Shown one piece after another: positions 28,633 to 38,935 of a stretch of DNA of 64,000 nucleotides (position 1 is the stretch's first letter; the number at the start of each line of letters is the position of its first letter). The notes beneath the pieces were generated by a model. The model was not told where the DNA came from. It searched no databases and was given only the letters and a program-made list of their open reading frames with translations. The position numbers and the translations under genes are program-made. The stretch is from NCBI GenBank assembly GCA_026981855.1, contig JALSIB010000029.1, positions 62,001-126,000 of the forward strand, given 5' to 3'. Origin of the DNA: Methylothermaceae bacterium. Its GTDB lineage: Bacteria; Pseudomonadota; Gammaproteobacteria; Methylococcales; Methylothermaceae.

Positions 28633-29895
28633 ATGAAAAACGCGAATCATCTGACTTTATACATTTTCCTTGCGATCGTGTCGGGAATCGTCCTGGCTCT
28701 GGCGAGCCCGCAGCTGGCCATGCGTTTCGATATCGGCGGCGAGGTTTTCCTGCGTCTGTTGAAAATGCTCGTGGTGCCCCTGGTCATGTCCAGCGTGATG
28801 GCCGGAATCATCGGTCTTGGCGATGTGCGTAAACTGGGGCGTCCGGGTGGTGCGGCGGTGGGATATTACCTTGCCACCACATTGCTGGCGGTGATCGTCG
28901 GAATCGTTCTGGTCAATCTGATCGAGCCGGGGGCCGGCGCTGCGGATCGCGAGGCGGTCCGGAATCTTGCGGGTGGCGAAGAGATCGTCGCCGCCGGCCA
29001 AATGGGGATTGGCGCGATCCTGAAGAACCTGTTGTTGATGCTGGTTACCGATAACCTGTTCGCATCCATGGCGCATGCAGACCTGCTGCCCTTGATCGTT
29101 TTTTCCATTCTCTTCGCCGGCGTGTTGACCGTGATGGGGGAAAAGACGGTTATTGTGACGACTTTCATCGTCCAGATCAATGAGGCGTTCCTTTCCTTCA
29201 TCATGGGGCTGATGAAACTGGCGCCTTTGGGGATTTTTTGCCTGGTGGCGGCGCGCTTCGGTGAAGCCCAGGCCGAAGGGGCGTTTTTGGAAACCTTGCG
29301 GCAAACGGGAGGGTATGTGATGACGGTGCTGCTCGGTTTGGGCGTGCATGCGTTTTTGACCTTGGCCGCGATTCTTTGGTTCTTGACCCGGCGTAATCCC
29401 TTTCTGCTGTTGAGCCGGATGTCGCCGGCGCTGTTGACGGCTTTTTCCACCGCCAGCTCTTCGGCCACGTTACCGATCACCATGGAGTGCGCCGTGGAGC
29501 GGGCCAAAGTGTCGCGTGAGTCGGTGGAATTCGTGTTGCCGCTGGGGGCCACCATCAACATGGATGGCACGGCATTGTATGAAGCGGTGGCGGCGATTTT
29601 CATCGCCCAGGTGGTGGGGATGGATCTGAGTCTGTTGCAGCAGGCGACCGTGGCGGTCACCGCAACCCTTGCGGCCATCGGCGCCGCCGGGATTCCGGAA
29701 GCGGGACTGGTGACCATGGTGATCGTGCTCAATGCGGTGGGGCTGCCGGTGGAATACATCGGCATCCTTCTGTCGGTCGACTGGTTGCTGGACCGCTTCC
29801 GAACCGCCGTGAACGTTTGGGGGGACAGTGTGGGCAGTGTCGTCGTGGAAAAGGTGATTCCAGGCGCTCAGACCGAAAGCAGGGTCCATTCGTAA
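28633..29895 (+). CDS. Dicarboxylate/amino acid:cation symporter (DAACS family)
   Basis: This secondary transporter of the GltP/GltT/DctA family takes up glutamate, aspartate or C4-dicarboxylates with protons or sodium. It has 420 residues from the ATG at 28633, which has GAGGTG upstream. Family landmarks: LLKMLVVPLVMSSVMAGI near residue 50, the serine-rich hairpin TAFSTASSSATLPIT near 270, GATINMDGTALYEA near 310 (the substrate and cation site), and AAIGAAGIPEAG near 355. The residues that separate glutamate from dicarboxylate carriers were not resolved. It is divergent from the secretion operon and convergent with the DUF5658 gene, overlapping it by 28 bases. Confidence 0.9.
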   Translation: MKNANHLTLYIFLAIVSGIVLALASPQLAMRFDIGGEVFLRLLKMLVVPLVMSSVMAGIIGLGDVRKLGRPGGAAVGYYLATTLLAVIVGIVLVNLIEPGAGAADREAVRNLAGGEEIVAAGQMGIGAILKNLLLMLVTDNLFASMAHADLLPLIVFSILFAGVLTVMGEKTVIVTTFIVQINEAFLSFIMGLMKLAPLGIFCLVAARFGEAQAEGAFLETLRQTGGYVMTVLLGLGVHAFLTLAAILWFLTRRNPFLLLSRMSPALLTAFSTASSSATLPITMECAVERAKVSRESVEFVLPLGATINMDGTALYEAVAAIFIAQVVGMDLSLLQQATVAVTATLAAIGAAGIPEAGLVTMVIVLNAVGLPVEYIGILLSVDWLLDRFRTAVNVWGDSVGSVVVEKVIPGAQTESRVHS

Positions 29896-30311
29896 CCGAT
29901 CAAAACCGCGTAACCGAAAAACAACAGCGGCAGAATCTTTCGTACCGGAATGCCCAGCACCCGGTAGTTGACGTGGAAGAGGATGAAAATCACCGCGCCG
30001 GCGGTCGCCAGATATTTGACGTAGAAGAAGACGGGAACACTGATGCCCAGCAGGAACGCCATCACGGGATTGAGCTCCATCCCCCCCTTGTCCAGGATTT
30101 GCAGGGTCAGCAGCGCGTCGATGCTGCAAAACCCGACGATCCCGCAGGTCCAGAGCAACAGGCGGTGATCTTCGTAGATGTCCACATAGTGGGGGCGGTT
30201 CAACTCTTCCGCGCGTCTGAGTCCGCGCCGTCTGCCCCGTATCAACGCATACCACAGGGTTTTCAGGCCGAATTGGCGGCGGTCCGGGTTGATGCGGTTT
30301 TCGGGCGGCAT
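29868..30311 (-). CDS. DUF5658 family membrane protein
   Basis: A 147-residue protein with a basic N-terminus (GRRRGLRRAEELNR) and four predicted membrane helices between about residues 50 and 145. The stretch IDALLTLQILDKGGMELNPVM is typical of the DUF5658 family, in which an acidic Asp and an ELNP motif lie in the first helical pair. No function is established for the family. Its 3' end overlaps the symporter gene tail to tail. Start is the ATG at 30311. Confidence 0.72.
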   Translation of the reverse strand: MPPENRINPDRRQFGLKTLWYALIRGRRRGLRRAEELNRPHYVDIYEDHRLLLWTCGIVGFCSIDALLTLQILDKGGMELNPVMAFLLGISVPVFFYVKYLATAGAVIFILFHVNYRVLGIPVRKILPLLFFGYAVLIGYEWTLLSV

Positions 30312-30352
30312 GGACCCAATGTCGTTCGTGTTTTATCAGGAGTATAGACGAC

Positions 30353-32455
30353 TTATTCTTTTACGGGATTGACCAGAATGATCAGCGCCCGGCCGCCGAT
30401 TTCCAGGTTGTGGAGATCTTCGATTTCGGGTTCCGAGCCCGGTTCGTGAATGTCGTCGGGGGACTGGGCCGACGTATCGACCGCCAGCCGCCACTTCCTG
30501 CCGCCCGGTGCCGGGGGCAGGGTGAATCTGACAGGTTCCGGCGTGGCGTTGAAGAACATGCACAGATGGGAATGTTCGGGGTCGCCCGGAAAAATGTACA
30601 GACCCAGGGATTGACCGTTGCGCCAGTCGGGGGGCGCGCCGTGGGGACCGAACCATTCTATCTCGTCCGGCTGGTAGAAATCTTCCTTGCTCAGCAGGGG
30701 GTGCGCCTTGCGGAAGCGGATCAACTGCTGGACGAATCTCACCAGCGCGTTGTGCTTCTTCGCCAATCTCCAGTCGAACCAGGAGATCTCGTTGTCCTGG
30801 CAGTAGGCGTTATTGTTGCCCTGTTGGGTGCGGCGAAACTCGTCCCCTCCCAGCAACATGGGAATGCCCCGGGAGACGAACAAGGTGGCGAGCATATTTT
30901 TGATCTGACGTAATCTGACGGCCTCGATCGCGGGATCGTCGGTCGGTCCCTCGACACCGTAGTTGCAGCTGTAGTTTTCGTTGCTGCCGTCACGATTGTC
31001 TTCGCCGTTGGCCTCGTTGTGCTTGTGATCGTAGCTGACCAGGTCGTTCAGGGTGAACCCGTCATGACTGGTGATGAAGTTGATGCTGTTGACCGGGGTC
31101 TTGCCGCTGTGCTGGTACAGATCCGCGCTGCCGCACAGGCGGGTGGCGAAGGGGCCGAGCATGCCGTGGTCGCCGCGCCAGAAACGGCGCACGTCGTCGC
31201 GGTACTGGCCATTCCATTCGGACCAGCGTTCTCCCGGGAACAGGCCGACCTGATAAGCACCTCCCGCATCCCAGGCTTCGGCGATGAGTTTGACCCCGCG
31301 CAGGATCGGATCCTCGGCGATGGCTTCCAGCAGAGGGGGGTTGGGAATCAGGCGTCCCGAACGGTCCCGGCCGAGGATGGAGGCCAGGTCGAAGCGAAAA
31401 CCGTCCACGTGCATTTCGGTGACCCAGTATCTGAGGCATTCCAGAATGTAATTGCGGACCACCGGATGGTTGCAATTGAGGGTGTTGCCACAGCCGGAAT
31501 AATTGACGTAGCGGCTTTTGTCATGTTCTTCCAGCAGGTAGAAGACAGGGTTGTCCAGTCCCTTGAAGTTCAAGGTCGGCCCTGCCTCGTTTCCTTCGGC
31601 GGTATGGTTGAACACCACGTCCAGGAGCACCTCGAGCCCCGCTTCGTGAAGGGCCTTGACCATGGTCTTGAACTCCGAGAGCTGGCCGCCGGGATACCGG
31701 CCGGTGCTGTATTGGGCGTGGGGGGCGAAAAAGGAGACGGTGCTGTAACCCCAGTAGTTGACCAGAGGCTCCCCGGTGAAGGGATTTTTGCGGTCCAGTT
31801 CACGGGGGTTGAATTGATGTACCGGCATCAACTCCAAGGTGGTGATGCCAAGCTCCTTGAAATAAGGGATCTTTTCGATCACTCCCAGATAAGTGCCGGG
31901 ATACTGGACGCAGGAGGAAGGATGGATGGTGAGGCCGCGCACATGGGTCTCGTAGATGACCGTTTTCTGCCAGGGAATCTTGGGGTGGACGTCCCCGTTC
32001 CAGTCGAAGTCCTCTTCCGGAGGGATCAGGGCCTTGACATGATATTGAGCCTTGGGGATCTTTTCTCCGGGATGGGATTCGAGCCAGCTGTCACAAAGAA
32101 TCGAGAAATCCCACTGTTCCACGCCCGTCAGGGCCAGTGCGTAGGGGTCGAGCAGCGCCCGCCGGGGGTTGAAGCGGAGCCCCCGGGAGGGCGCGCGCGG
32201 GCCGTCGGCCTGGAAGACGTAGAACAGGCCGGGTCTGGCGCCGCGCACATAGACGTGCCAGATGTCGCCGCTGCGGTGCGTGTCCGGGTCGAGTTCAAAG
32301 CACCAGGTGGGTTCCAGGGCCAGGCGATCGTCGAAGATCAGCAGCCATAGCCGGGTCGCGTGGCGGCTGAATACCGCGAAGTTGATGCCACCGTCGAAGC
32401 TGTGTGTTCCCAGGGGTAAAGGACGCCCCCGGCTGACCGTCAGAGCCGTTTCCAT
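30353..32455 (-). CDS. glgX: Glycogen debranching enzyme GlgX
   Basis: GlgX is a GH13 isoamylase-type enzyme that hydrolyses alpha-1,6 branches of phosphorylase-limited glycogen. The 700-residue product has an N-terminal CBM48-like domain (LPLGTHSFDGGINFAVFSRHA) and the GH13 barrel with the four conserved regions: DVVFNHT, DGFRFDLAS with the catalytic Asp, KLIAEAWD with the catalytic Glu, and FITSHDG. It stands alone, with no other glycogen gene in the window. It starts 91 bases from the divergent metG gene. Confidence 0.94.
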   Translation of the reverse strand: METALTVSRGRPLPLGTHSFDGGINFAVFSRHATRLWLLIFDDRLALEPTWCFELDPDTHRSGDIWHVYVRGARPGLFYVFQADGPRAPSRGLRFNPRRALLDPYALALTGVEQWDFSILCDSWLESHPGEKIPKAQYHVKALIPPEEDFDWNGDVHPKIPWQKTVIYETHVRGLTIHPSSCVQYPGTYLGVIEKIPYFKELGITTLELMPVHQFNPRELDRKNPFTGEPLVNYWGYSTVSFFAPHAQYSTGRYPGGQLSEFKTMVKALHEAGLEVLLDVVFNHTAEGNEAGPTLNFKGLDNPVFYLLEEHDKSRYVNYSGCGNTLNCNHPVVRNYILECLRYWVTEMHVDGFRFDLASILGRDRSGRLIPNPPLLEAIAEDPILRGVKLIAEAWDAGGAYQVGLFPGERWSEWNGQYRDDVRRFWRGDHGMLGPFATRLCGSADLYQHSGKTPVNSINFITSHDGFTLNDLVSYDHKHNEANGEDNRDGSNENYSCNYGVEGPTDDPAIEAVRLRQIKNMLATLFVSRGIPMLLGGDEFRRTQQGNNNAYCQDNEISWFDWRLAKKHNALVRFVQQLIRFRKAHPLLSKEDFYQPDEIEWFGPHGAPPDWRNGQSLGLYIFPGDPEHSHLCMFFNATPEPVRFTLPPAPGGRKWRLAVDTSAQSPDDIHEPGSEPEIEDLHNLEIGGRALIILVNPVKE

Positions 32456-32546
32456 GGTGTTTGCCCGTAGATGTAAGTTAAATAATACTTTACCATCAAA
32501 CTAGGCTAAAATACCCGGCTCGTTGAAATGGAAGGAAGGACGCCTG

Positions 32547-34583
32547 ATGTCATCCCGCGGACGCAAAATACTCGTCACCAGCGCGCTGCCCTATGCCAAC
32601 GGCCCCATCCATCTCGGTCATCTGGTCGAGTACATTCAGACCGATATCTGGGTCAGATTTCAGAAGATGCGCGGCGCGCAGTGCTGGTATGTGTGCGCCG
32701 ACGACACCCATGGCACGCCGATCATGCTCAAGGCGCAGCAGGAGGGGATCACACCCGAGGCGTTGATCGAACGGATCGGGCGGGAACACCGGGCCGACTT
32801 TGCGGATTTCGGGATCGGTTTCGACAGTTATTACAGCACCCACAGCGAAGAAAACCGCGAACTGGCCGGTGATATCTATCTGAAATTGAAGGAGCGGGGG
32901 TATATCGAAGCGCGGAAGATCACCCAGCTGTACGATCCGGTCAGGGAAATGTTCCTGCCCGACCGCTTCATCAAGGGCGAATGTCCCAAGTGTGGCGCCA
33001 AGGATCAATATGGTGACAGTTGCGAGTGTTGTGGCGCGACCTATTCCCCCACCGAGCTGAAAAATCCCGTTTCGGCGGTTTCGGGGTCGACGCCCGTCGA
33101 AAGGGAAACCGAGCATTTCTTTTTCAGGCTCTCGGCGTTTACCGGTTTTCTGAAGGAATGGGTGCACCGGAAAGGCCATCTGCAACCGGAAGTGGCCCAT
33201 AAGGTGGATGAATGGCTTGAAAGCGGACTGCGCGAGTGGGACATCACCCGCGACGCCCCCTATTTCGGTTTCGAGATTCCGGATGCGCCGGGGAAGTATT
33301 TTTACGTATGGCTCGATGCCCCCATCGGCTACATGGCCAGTTTCAAGCACCTGTGCCGCCGGAAGGGGCTGGATTTCGACGCCTGGTGGGGAGAAGGCAG
33401 CGACGCCGAACTGTATCATTTCATTGGCAAGGACATCATCTATTTCCACGCCCTCTTCTGGCCCGCGATGCTCCATGGCGCGGGCTACCGCACGCCTACG
33501 GCGGTGTATGCGCATGGTTTCCTGACCGTGAACGGCGAGAAGATGTCCAAGTCGCGCGGCACCTTCATCAAGGCGCGCACCTACCTCGAGCACCTGGACC
33601 CACAGTATCTGCGTTATTATTTCGCCGCCAAGCTGGGCAGTGGGGTGGACGATATCGATCTCAGCTTCGAGGACTTCACACAGCGGGTCAACGCCGATCT
33701 GGTGGGCAAGGTGGTGAACATCGCCAGCCGGACCTCCAGTTTCATCCGCAAGCGATTCGCCAACAAGCTGGCCGACGAATTGCCCGATGAGGATCTGTAC
33801 CGGCGTTTCTTGGGGGCGGCGGAAGAAATCGCGGCGCTGTACGAATCCCGCGAATTCGGCAAGGCGATGCGCGAAATCATGGCCCTGGCCGACGCCGCCA
33901 ACCAGTTCATCGACGAGCACAAGCCCTGGGTGATCGCCAAGGATCCCGCCCGCGAGGGGGAGTTGCAGCGGATCTGCACCCAGGGGCTGAATCTGTTCCG
34001 TCTCCTGGTGGCCTATTTGAAACCGGTTCTGCCCAAGCTCGCGGCCGATTCCGAGGCGCTTTTGGGCATCGGGCCGGAGAGTTGGCCCGATGCCGAAACC
34101 CGGCCACTGCTGGGGTGCAAAATCAACGATTTCAAGCCCTTGATGCAGCGGGTCGATCCCGACAAAATCGCGGCCATGGTGGAGGCGTCGAGGGAAAGCC
34201 TGGCGCCGGCCCCGTCCGAAAAACCCCAGGGAGCGCAGGCGGCCGAACCTGTCGCCGGGGAAATCGACTTTGCCGATTTTGCCAGGGTGGATTTGCGGAT
34301 CGCCAGAATCGTCGGGGCGGAGCACGTCGAGGGCGCCGACAAGCTGTTGCGGTTGACCCTCGATCTGGGCGGTGAAACCCGTACCGTCTTCGCCGGCATC
34401 AGGTCGGCCTACGATCCGGAACGGCTGGTGGGCCGTCTGACCGTCATGGTGGCCAACCTCAAGCCCCGCAAGATGCGCTTCGGCCTGTCCGAAGGCATGG
34501 TCCTGGCGGCCGGCCCCGGTGGCGGGGAGCTGTTCCTGCTCTCACCCGACGAAGGGGCCGAGCCGGGCATGCGGGTGAAATGA
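32547..34583 (+). CDS. metG: Methionyl-tRNA synthetase
   Basis: The enzyme charges tRNA-Met and tRNA-fMet. The product has 678 residues from the ATG at 32547, preceded by GGAAGGA; the family length in E. coli is 677. The HIGH box is PIHLGHL near residue 20, the zinc knuckle is [18 protein letters not shown] near 145, KMSKS is intact in [10 protein letters not shown] near 335, and a C-terminal tRNA-binding OB domain starts near 575 with [20 protein letters not shown]. All parts of the dimeric bacterial enzyme are present. Confidence 0.98.
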   Translation: MSSRGRKILVTSALPYANGPIHLGHLVEYIQTDIWVRFQKMRGAQCWYVCADDTHGTPIMLKAQQEGITPEALIERIGREHRADFADFGIGFDSYYSTHSEENRELAGDIYLKLKERGYIEARKITQLYDPVREMFLPDRFIKGECPKCGAKDQYGDSCECCGATYSPTELKNPVSAVSGSTPVERETEHFFFRLSAFTGFLKEWVHRKGHLQPEVAHKVDEWLESGLREWDITRDAPYFGFEIPDAPGKYFYVWLDAPIGYMASFKHLCRRKGLDFDAWWGEGSDAELYHFIGKDIIYFHALFWPAMLHGAGYRTPTAVYAHGFLTVNGEKMSKSRGTFIKARTYLEHLDPQYLRYYFAAKLGSGVDDIDLSFEDFTQRVNADLVGKVVNIASRTSSFIRKRFANKLADELPDEDLYRRFLGAAEEIAALYESREFGKAMREIMALADAANQFIDEHKPWVIAKDPAREGELQRICTQGLNLFRLLVAYLKPVLPKLAADSEALLGIGPESWPDAETRPLLGCKINDFKPLMQRVDPDKIAAMVEASRESLAPAPSEKPQGAQAAEPVAGEIDFADFARVDLRIARIVGAEHVEGADKLLRLTLDLGGETRTVFAGIRSAYDPERLVGRLTVMVANLKPRKMRFGLSEGMVLAAGPGGGELFLLSPDEGAEPGMRVK

Positions 34584-34589
34584 TCCCTG

Positions 34590-35717
34590 TCACTCCGCAT
34601 AGCTCTGGTAGACCTTGAGCAGCATCTCCACTTCCGCCGGTTCGGGCGCCGTCCAGCCTTCGATCTCCAGATCCTGGAACAGCTGACACCCCCTGTCGTC
34701 GTCTTTCATGCCCAGGAGCGCGGATTTCAGTCCCTCCCGGGTGGATTCGTCGAGATAAGGGGCGGCGCAAAAGAGGTGGGCGGTCAGCTCCGTCTGGCTC
34801 TGATCCATCACTTTCAGTTGCCGCCGGCTCAGGGAGGACAGTCCCTCGAAGGTCTTGCGCGACATGATGACCCAGTCCACCTTGCGGCGGATCAAAAACT
34901 GAACCGCCTTGATGTCGTTGCCGGTCTGGTGGAAAGTGAAGTTGTCGGAATCCAACCCCTTCTCGTCACAGAGAAAACGCCCCAGAAGATAGGTGAAGCT
35001 GTGTTCGCTGGCGACAGCGACCTTGGCGCCCGTCACGCTTTCCAGCGGCCGGGTGTCTTCCGCATGGGCGAGGATGACCACCTCGTCGGTTTCTCCGCAG
35101 GGCTTGGCCACCACCGAGAAACCCTGGCCCCGGATGAGTCGGCAGGCCTCGAAGGGGCCTGCGAACACTAGTTCCGCTTCGGGCGGTTGCTGGCTGTCGT
35201 TGCGGTCGGCCAGGGTCTGGGCCTGAAACTGGATGGAACGGTGGAGTTGGCGTTGCAGGTAGGTGTTGAACAGGAACCAGCCGTTGAGTTGCTGGCTCGT
35301 CTGCAGATGAGCGAACATCCTCAGTTTTCCCTGGATGGAGGCGGGAGATGTCCGGGGTTGCGGCGCCGGCGCGCCGGTATCGACGGACGGCCCGCGGCCC
35401 GCCTCCCCCCCGCCTTCGAGGAAACGTCCCAGTCCGGTGATCTTGAACAAGATGGCGGCCATGCGGTTGAGGTTGACGACCCGGACGCTTTTTCCCTGGC
35501 CCTCCCATACGTTCAGCATTTTCAGCAGCAACGCCAGTCCCATTGAGTTGATCCGCTGGATTTCCGAGAAGTCCAGAACCACCTGCGAGGGAGAGGGCGG
35601 TGTTTGGGCCAGGGAACTGAGGATTTGTTTGCTGTAGGCGTCGATGATACCTGAGAAACGGTAGCAGGCGATGTCCTCCCCGAGTTCGGGCGTGACGTGT
35701 AGCGTTTGTTCGTTCAT
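34590..35717 (-). CDS. STAS domain fused to PhnD-like substrate-binding domain
   Basis: The 375-residue product has no signal peptide, so it should be cytoplasmic. Residues about 1-115 are a STAS domain of the anti-sigma-factor antagonist type (VVLDFSEIQRINSMGLALLLKML), with the serine of the INS-GL segment in the place of the regulatory phosphorylation site. After a proline-rich linker, residues about 150-365 look like a type 2 periplasmic-binding protein of the PhnD kind (GAKVAVASEHSFTYLLGRF, then QFLIRRKVDWVIMSRKTF). The gene directly follows the SpoIIE phosphatase gene. The ATG at 35717 has AAGGAAG upstream; an ATG at 35741 overlapping the previous stop (ATGA) would add eight residues. 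The likely role is a partner-switch protein whose state is read by a ligand-binding-like module. Confidence 0.72.
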   Translation of the reverse strand: MNEQTLHVTPELGEDIACYRFSGIIDAYSKQILSSLAQTPPSPSQVVLDFSEIQRINSMGLALLLKMLNVWEGQGKSVRVVNLNRMAAILFKITGLGRFLEGGGEAGRGPSVDTGAPAPQPRTSPASIQGKLRMFAHLQTSQQLNGWFLFNTYLQRQLHRSIQFQAQTLADRNDSQQPPEAELVFAGPFEACRLIRGQGFSVVAKPCGETDEVVILAHAEDTRPLESVTGAKVAVASEHSFTYLLGRFLCDEKGLDSDNFTFHQTGNDIKAVQFLIRRKVDWVIMSRKTFEGLSSLSRRQLKVMDQSQTELTAHLFCAAPYLDESTREGLKSALLGMKDDDRGCQLFQDLEIEGWTAPEPAEVEMLLKVYQSYAE

Positions 35718-35737
35718 GGTTCCGCTTCCTTGATCTG

Positions 35738-38407
35738 TCATTGTTCGAAGTATTGAAAACCCGTGTCTTCCGATACCGGCGTCCAGTCGCCCGTATTCCA
35801 CAAGGCCAATACGCGGGTGTGTTGATGGGGGTGGACCCGGACCTGGAAGTAGTGGCTCAATTCCCACATCATGTAGAGTCCCGCGCCGCCGACCCCCGAG
35901 GTGACGCCCTCGCGCGAGGCCCGGCTCAGGTGCGCCAGAAAACGCTCGCTGGTGAGGGTTCCCCAGGTATCGGTGGCCATCAGCGCCCAGAGATCCCCCA
36001 GTTGCGCGATCTCGATCAGAACGGTTTCTTCGTCCAGGGACCGGGGTGTTCCCTTTTCGTGCAGGGGGCGGTGGCGTCCGTCGCGGGGAGCGGCATAGAA
36101 AGCGTTCTCCAGCATCTCGTCGGCGACGATGATCATTTGCTGGGTTTGTTCCTCGGTGCAGCCCCGGTCACGCAGCAGGGCTTCGAGTTCCTCCAGAATG
36201 AAGCCCTTGTCGTCGGTATGGGTCAGGGGATAGCTTTGCCGCCAGTGGGAAGGGCCCAGCAATTGCGTCAGATCATCGCCGTGGTCGTCGTGCTGGGCCA
36301 GCAACGTTTCCATGGACACGCTGTCGTAGAGGGGATGAGGCGCCACCGGCACCACCCGGCGGATATCGTCGCGGGCGATGTCGGGGAGAAATTCCTTGAA
36401 CGGGCCGTCGGTTTGCAGCACCAGCCAGCGGCGGTCGATTTCGGGCTCCGGGTGTTCCCCCCGGCGGTAATGGGACAGGGGGATGAAATGAATGTGATCG
36501 GTGCCCAGAGTCTCCTGTCCAACGACGCGCTCGGTGTGATCGAGGGTCACGATGGTAACGTCGTCTTCGAACTGCGAACGCAGGGTGTGCTGCTGCAGGG
36601 TTTCGAACACCTTTTGGCACAGTTGTTCCGGCGCTTCCCGGCTGCGGGAAATTTCCTGTTCGAGACGTTCGTAACCGTACATTTCCCCGCTTGGGGATTC
36701 CTCCTCGACCAGTCCGTCCGTGAACAGGACGATCCGCGCCCCCAGCGCCCACTCGGCTTCGATTTCGGCTTCCCGGTAATCGTGGGACTGATCCTGCCCC
36801 AGCGGCTGGGCGAAAGACTCCAGCGGGCGCGGGTCGCCGTCTTCCGGCAGGTAATAGGGCGGCGCATGGCCGGCGCACGCCAGTTGCAGTTTTCCTTCCC
36901 TTGCGTCCAGAACCAGACAGGCCATGGTCATGAAAAGGGTCTGCTGGCCCACATCGGCGACGATGTCGTTGACGGAGGCCAGAATCTCCGCCGGCCGGTG
37001 GACGTGATGGCTGCGCAGCCGGGTCACGGCCGCCTTGACGGCGCTGACCAGACTGCCCGCCCCCACACCGTGGCCGGTGACGTCGCCCACCAGGATGACA
37101 CTGTAACGGTCGTCGACTGCGTAATAATCGTAGTAATCGCCGCCGACCGCGCTGGAGGTCCGCATCGCGGCGTATCCCTCGATTCCCGGCAGGGTGATTT
37201 TCGGTGGCGGCAGCATGGCCTGTTGCAGACTGGCCGCCATGCGGATTTCCTCGTTCTGCCGCTGGTGCAGTCGTTCGAGCTCGTCCAGGGTATGGCGCAA
37301 ACGGTTTTCCGCCTGCTTGCGTTCAGTGATGTTGATGCCGGTCATCAGCAGCAGGGGTTGATCGCCCTGTGCCGGCAGAACCGTGTTGTGCCAGACCACG
37401 GTCAGGGATTCTCCGGTGCGCAGCAGGAAGGGGGTTTCCAGTTCGCTTTCCAGCAATTCACCGGCGAGTAGTTGACGGAGGTTGTCGCGGAATCCGGCGT
37501 TTTCGTTTTCGGGAATGAAGTGATCGAAAAAGTTTTCGCCTTCCAGCTCTTCCGCCGCCCAGCCGCTTTCCTGTTGGGTGTATTCGTTGATCAGGCGGAT
37601 CTTTCCTTCGGAGTCGGTGACCGCGATCAGCGCCTGGGCGGTGTTGAGAACCGTCGAAGTGAAATCCCGTTCCTGTTGCAGTTGTCCGATCGTCTGTTCC
37701 AGCTTGACGATCAGGGGTTTGACGACCATCTGGGCGATTCCCAGCAATCCCAGCAGCATCAGGATGTATAGGGTGGAAAAGGTGGTGACCGCCTGGTCGA
37801 ACTGGGCGGCGCTTTCCTTTTCCACCAGCCTGGCGGCGCGCTCAAGATCCGGAATCAGGTTGTCGATCATGGCGAGCGTCCGATCGACGACCGGGTTGTC
37901 GAAACGCACCCGGGAGCGGCTGGCAATGGAACGGGCAAGGGTGATAAACTCACCGATTCTGCTGTCCAGCGCGGTGTCGCCGTGATAGATCCGGCGCAGC
38001 TCATCGGACAGTTCCCCGGGGGCCGTGACGTACCACAGATCCTGGGTGGGGAGGATTCTTTCCCCGGAGGCCAGAACACTCTGGGAATCTCCGATCTTCG
38101 TCAGAATCTCCAGAAGCCGGGAACGGGCCCGGCGGTTGATATCCGGGTCGCTGGTCTGGGACAGGGCGAGGATTTCCGCCCGGGCCGCCTCGGCCAGGCG
38201 CACCACGTTTTCCGCCAGCTTGACCCGGGCGATGTTGCCGCGCTGGTTTTCCAGGCCGGTGCCGATCAGAAGAAACACCACTGTCATCATGGCGGCGGTC
38301 AGCAGGATTCCGGTGGCGTAGTGGCCGCCGGTCAGGCGGCGTATGTTTTGCCACAGACGCTGCAGAACGTCGCCCGGACGGGAATGATCGAGAGAAATGG
38401 TTGCCAT
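35738..38407 (-). CDS. Membrane sensor with PAS, SpoIIE phosphatase and HATPase domains
   Basis: An 889-residue regulator. Membrane helices at about residues 31-50 and 210-232 bracket a periplasmic helical sensor. A PAS domain follows (about 245-365: VLNTAQALIAVTDSEGKI), then a PP2C/SpoIIE phosphatase (about 405-600) with metal-site motifs VGGDYYDYY, VGDVTGHGVGAG and LFTDGLVEEE. The C-terminal part (about 750-885) is an anti-sigma-type HATPase with MLENAFYAA and GGAGLYMMWELSHYF. Phosphatase and kinase-like domains in one chain suggest that it both phosphorylates and dephosphorylates STAS partners, with the next gene as the obvious client. Its target sigma factor or output is not visible. Confidence 0.82.
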   Translation of the reverse strand: MATISLDHSRPGDVLQRLWQNIRRLTGGHYATGILLTAAMMTVVFLLIGTGLENQRGNIARVKLAENVVRLAEAARAEILALSQTSDPDINRRARSRLLEILTKIGDSQSVLASGERILPTQDLWYVTAPGELSDELRRIYHGDTALDSRIGEFITLARSIASRSRVRFDNPVVDRTLAMIDNLIPDLERAARLVEKESAAQFDQAVTTFSTLYILMLLGLLGIAQMVVKPLIVKLEQTIGQLQQERDFTSTVLNTAQALIAVTDSEGKIRLINEYTQQESGWAAEELEGENFFDHFIPENENAGFRDNLRQLLAGELLESELETPFLLRTGESLTVVWHNTVLPAQGDQPLLLMTGINITERKQAENRLRHTLDELERLHQRQNEEIRMAASLQQAMLPPPKITLPGIEGYAAMRTSSAVGGDYYDYYAVDDRYSVILVGDVTGHGVGAGSLVSAVKAAVTRLRSHHVHRPAEILASVNDIVADVGQQTLFMTMACLVLDAREGKLQLACAGHAPPYYLPEDGDPRPLESFAQPLGQDQSHDYREAEIEAEWALGARIVLFTDGLVEEESPSGEMYGYERLEQEISRSREAPEQLCQKVFETLQQHTLRSQFEDDVTIVTLDHTERVVGQETLGTDHIHFIPLSHYRRGEHPEPEIDRRWLVLQTDGPFKEFLPDIARDDIRRVVPVAPHPLYDSVSMETLLAQHDDHGDDLTQLLGPSHWRQSYPLTHTDDKGFILEELEALLRDRGCTEEQTQQMIIVADEMLENAFYAAPRDGRHRPLHEKGTPRSLDEETVLIEIAQLGDLWALMATDTWGTLTSERFLAHLSRASREGVTSGVGGAGLYMMWELSHYFQVRVHPHQHTRVLALWNTGDWTPVSEDTGFQYFEQ

Positions 38408-38560
38408 GGGTAAAATCCTGTTGTTGGTTTCGACTGCGAACGAATCCAGTATAGGAAGCCGCCGACAGGGCCAGTGTGAACTCTGTCGCAATTTCATGAA
38501 CGGCTGGGTGCCCGGCGGCGGGGAAACGAACCGCGCCGGCACGATGAGCGGTGAGAGCGA

Positions 38561-38935
38561 ATGAGCGAAAGGACGCGCCGCGCCTTTTCCACTGTCGCCT
38601 GGATCGAGGAGTCCCGCTGTGTCGGTTGCGCCCGCTGTCTGGAAGTCTGTCCGGTGGACGCCATCGTCGGGGCCAGAAACAGGATGCACACCGTCATCGC
38701 GGCCGAATGTATCGGTTGCCGGCTGTGTCTGGAGCCTTGTCCCGTGGATTGCATCGTGATGAAACCCACGCCCGCCGGTCTCAAGCCGGAAACCGCTCAG
38801 GAAAGATCGCACCGCGGCCGCCTGGCCAAAGCACGCCACCGGGCGAGGCGAGAGCGGCTGGAGAAGCGGGCGGAAAAGAAGCGCGACCGGCTCCAGGTTC
38901 GGAAAAAGGCCTTGTTGCAGAGGCGCGGTTCGTGA
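38561..38935 (+). CDS. Short RnfB-like 2[4Fe-4S] ferredoxin protein
   Basis: This 124-residue protein has two [4Fe-4S] ferredoxin motifs, [12 protein letters not shown] near residue 21 and [12 protein letters not shown] near 50. They match the C-terminal ferredoxin part of RnfB/RsxB, as does the order before nth. It lacks the N-terminal membrane helix and first Fe-S domain of full RnfB, and instead ends in about 45 very basic residues ([20 protein letters not shown]). It may be a soluble electron carrier, perhaps for the Fe-S enzyme encoded next. The GTG start of nth overlaps its stop. Confidence 0.8.
   Translation: MSERTRRAFSTVAWIEESRCVGCARCLEVCPVDAIVGARNRMHTVIAAECIGCRLCLEPCPVDCIVMKPTPAGLKPETAQERSHRGRLAKARHRARRERLEKRAEKKRDRLQVRKKALLQRRGS

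Noticed and set aside
32456-32546. Divergent promoters between glgX and metG
   Set aside because: TAAAAT (plus) and TTGATG/TTACAT (minus) hexamers are present but lack good partners at the right spacing, so no site is called.
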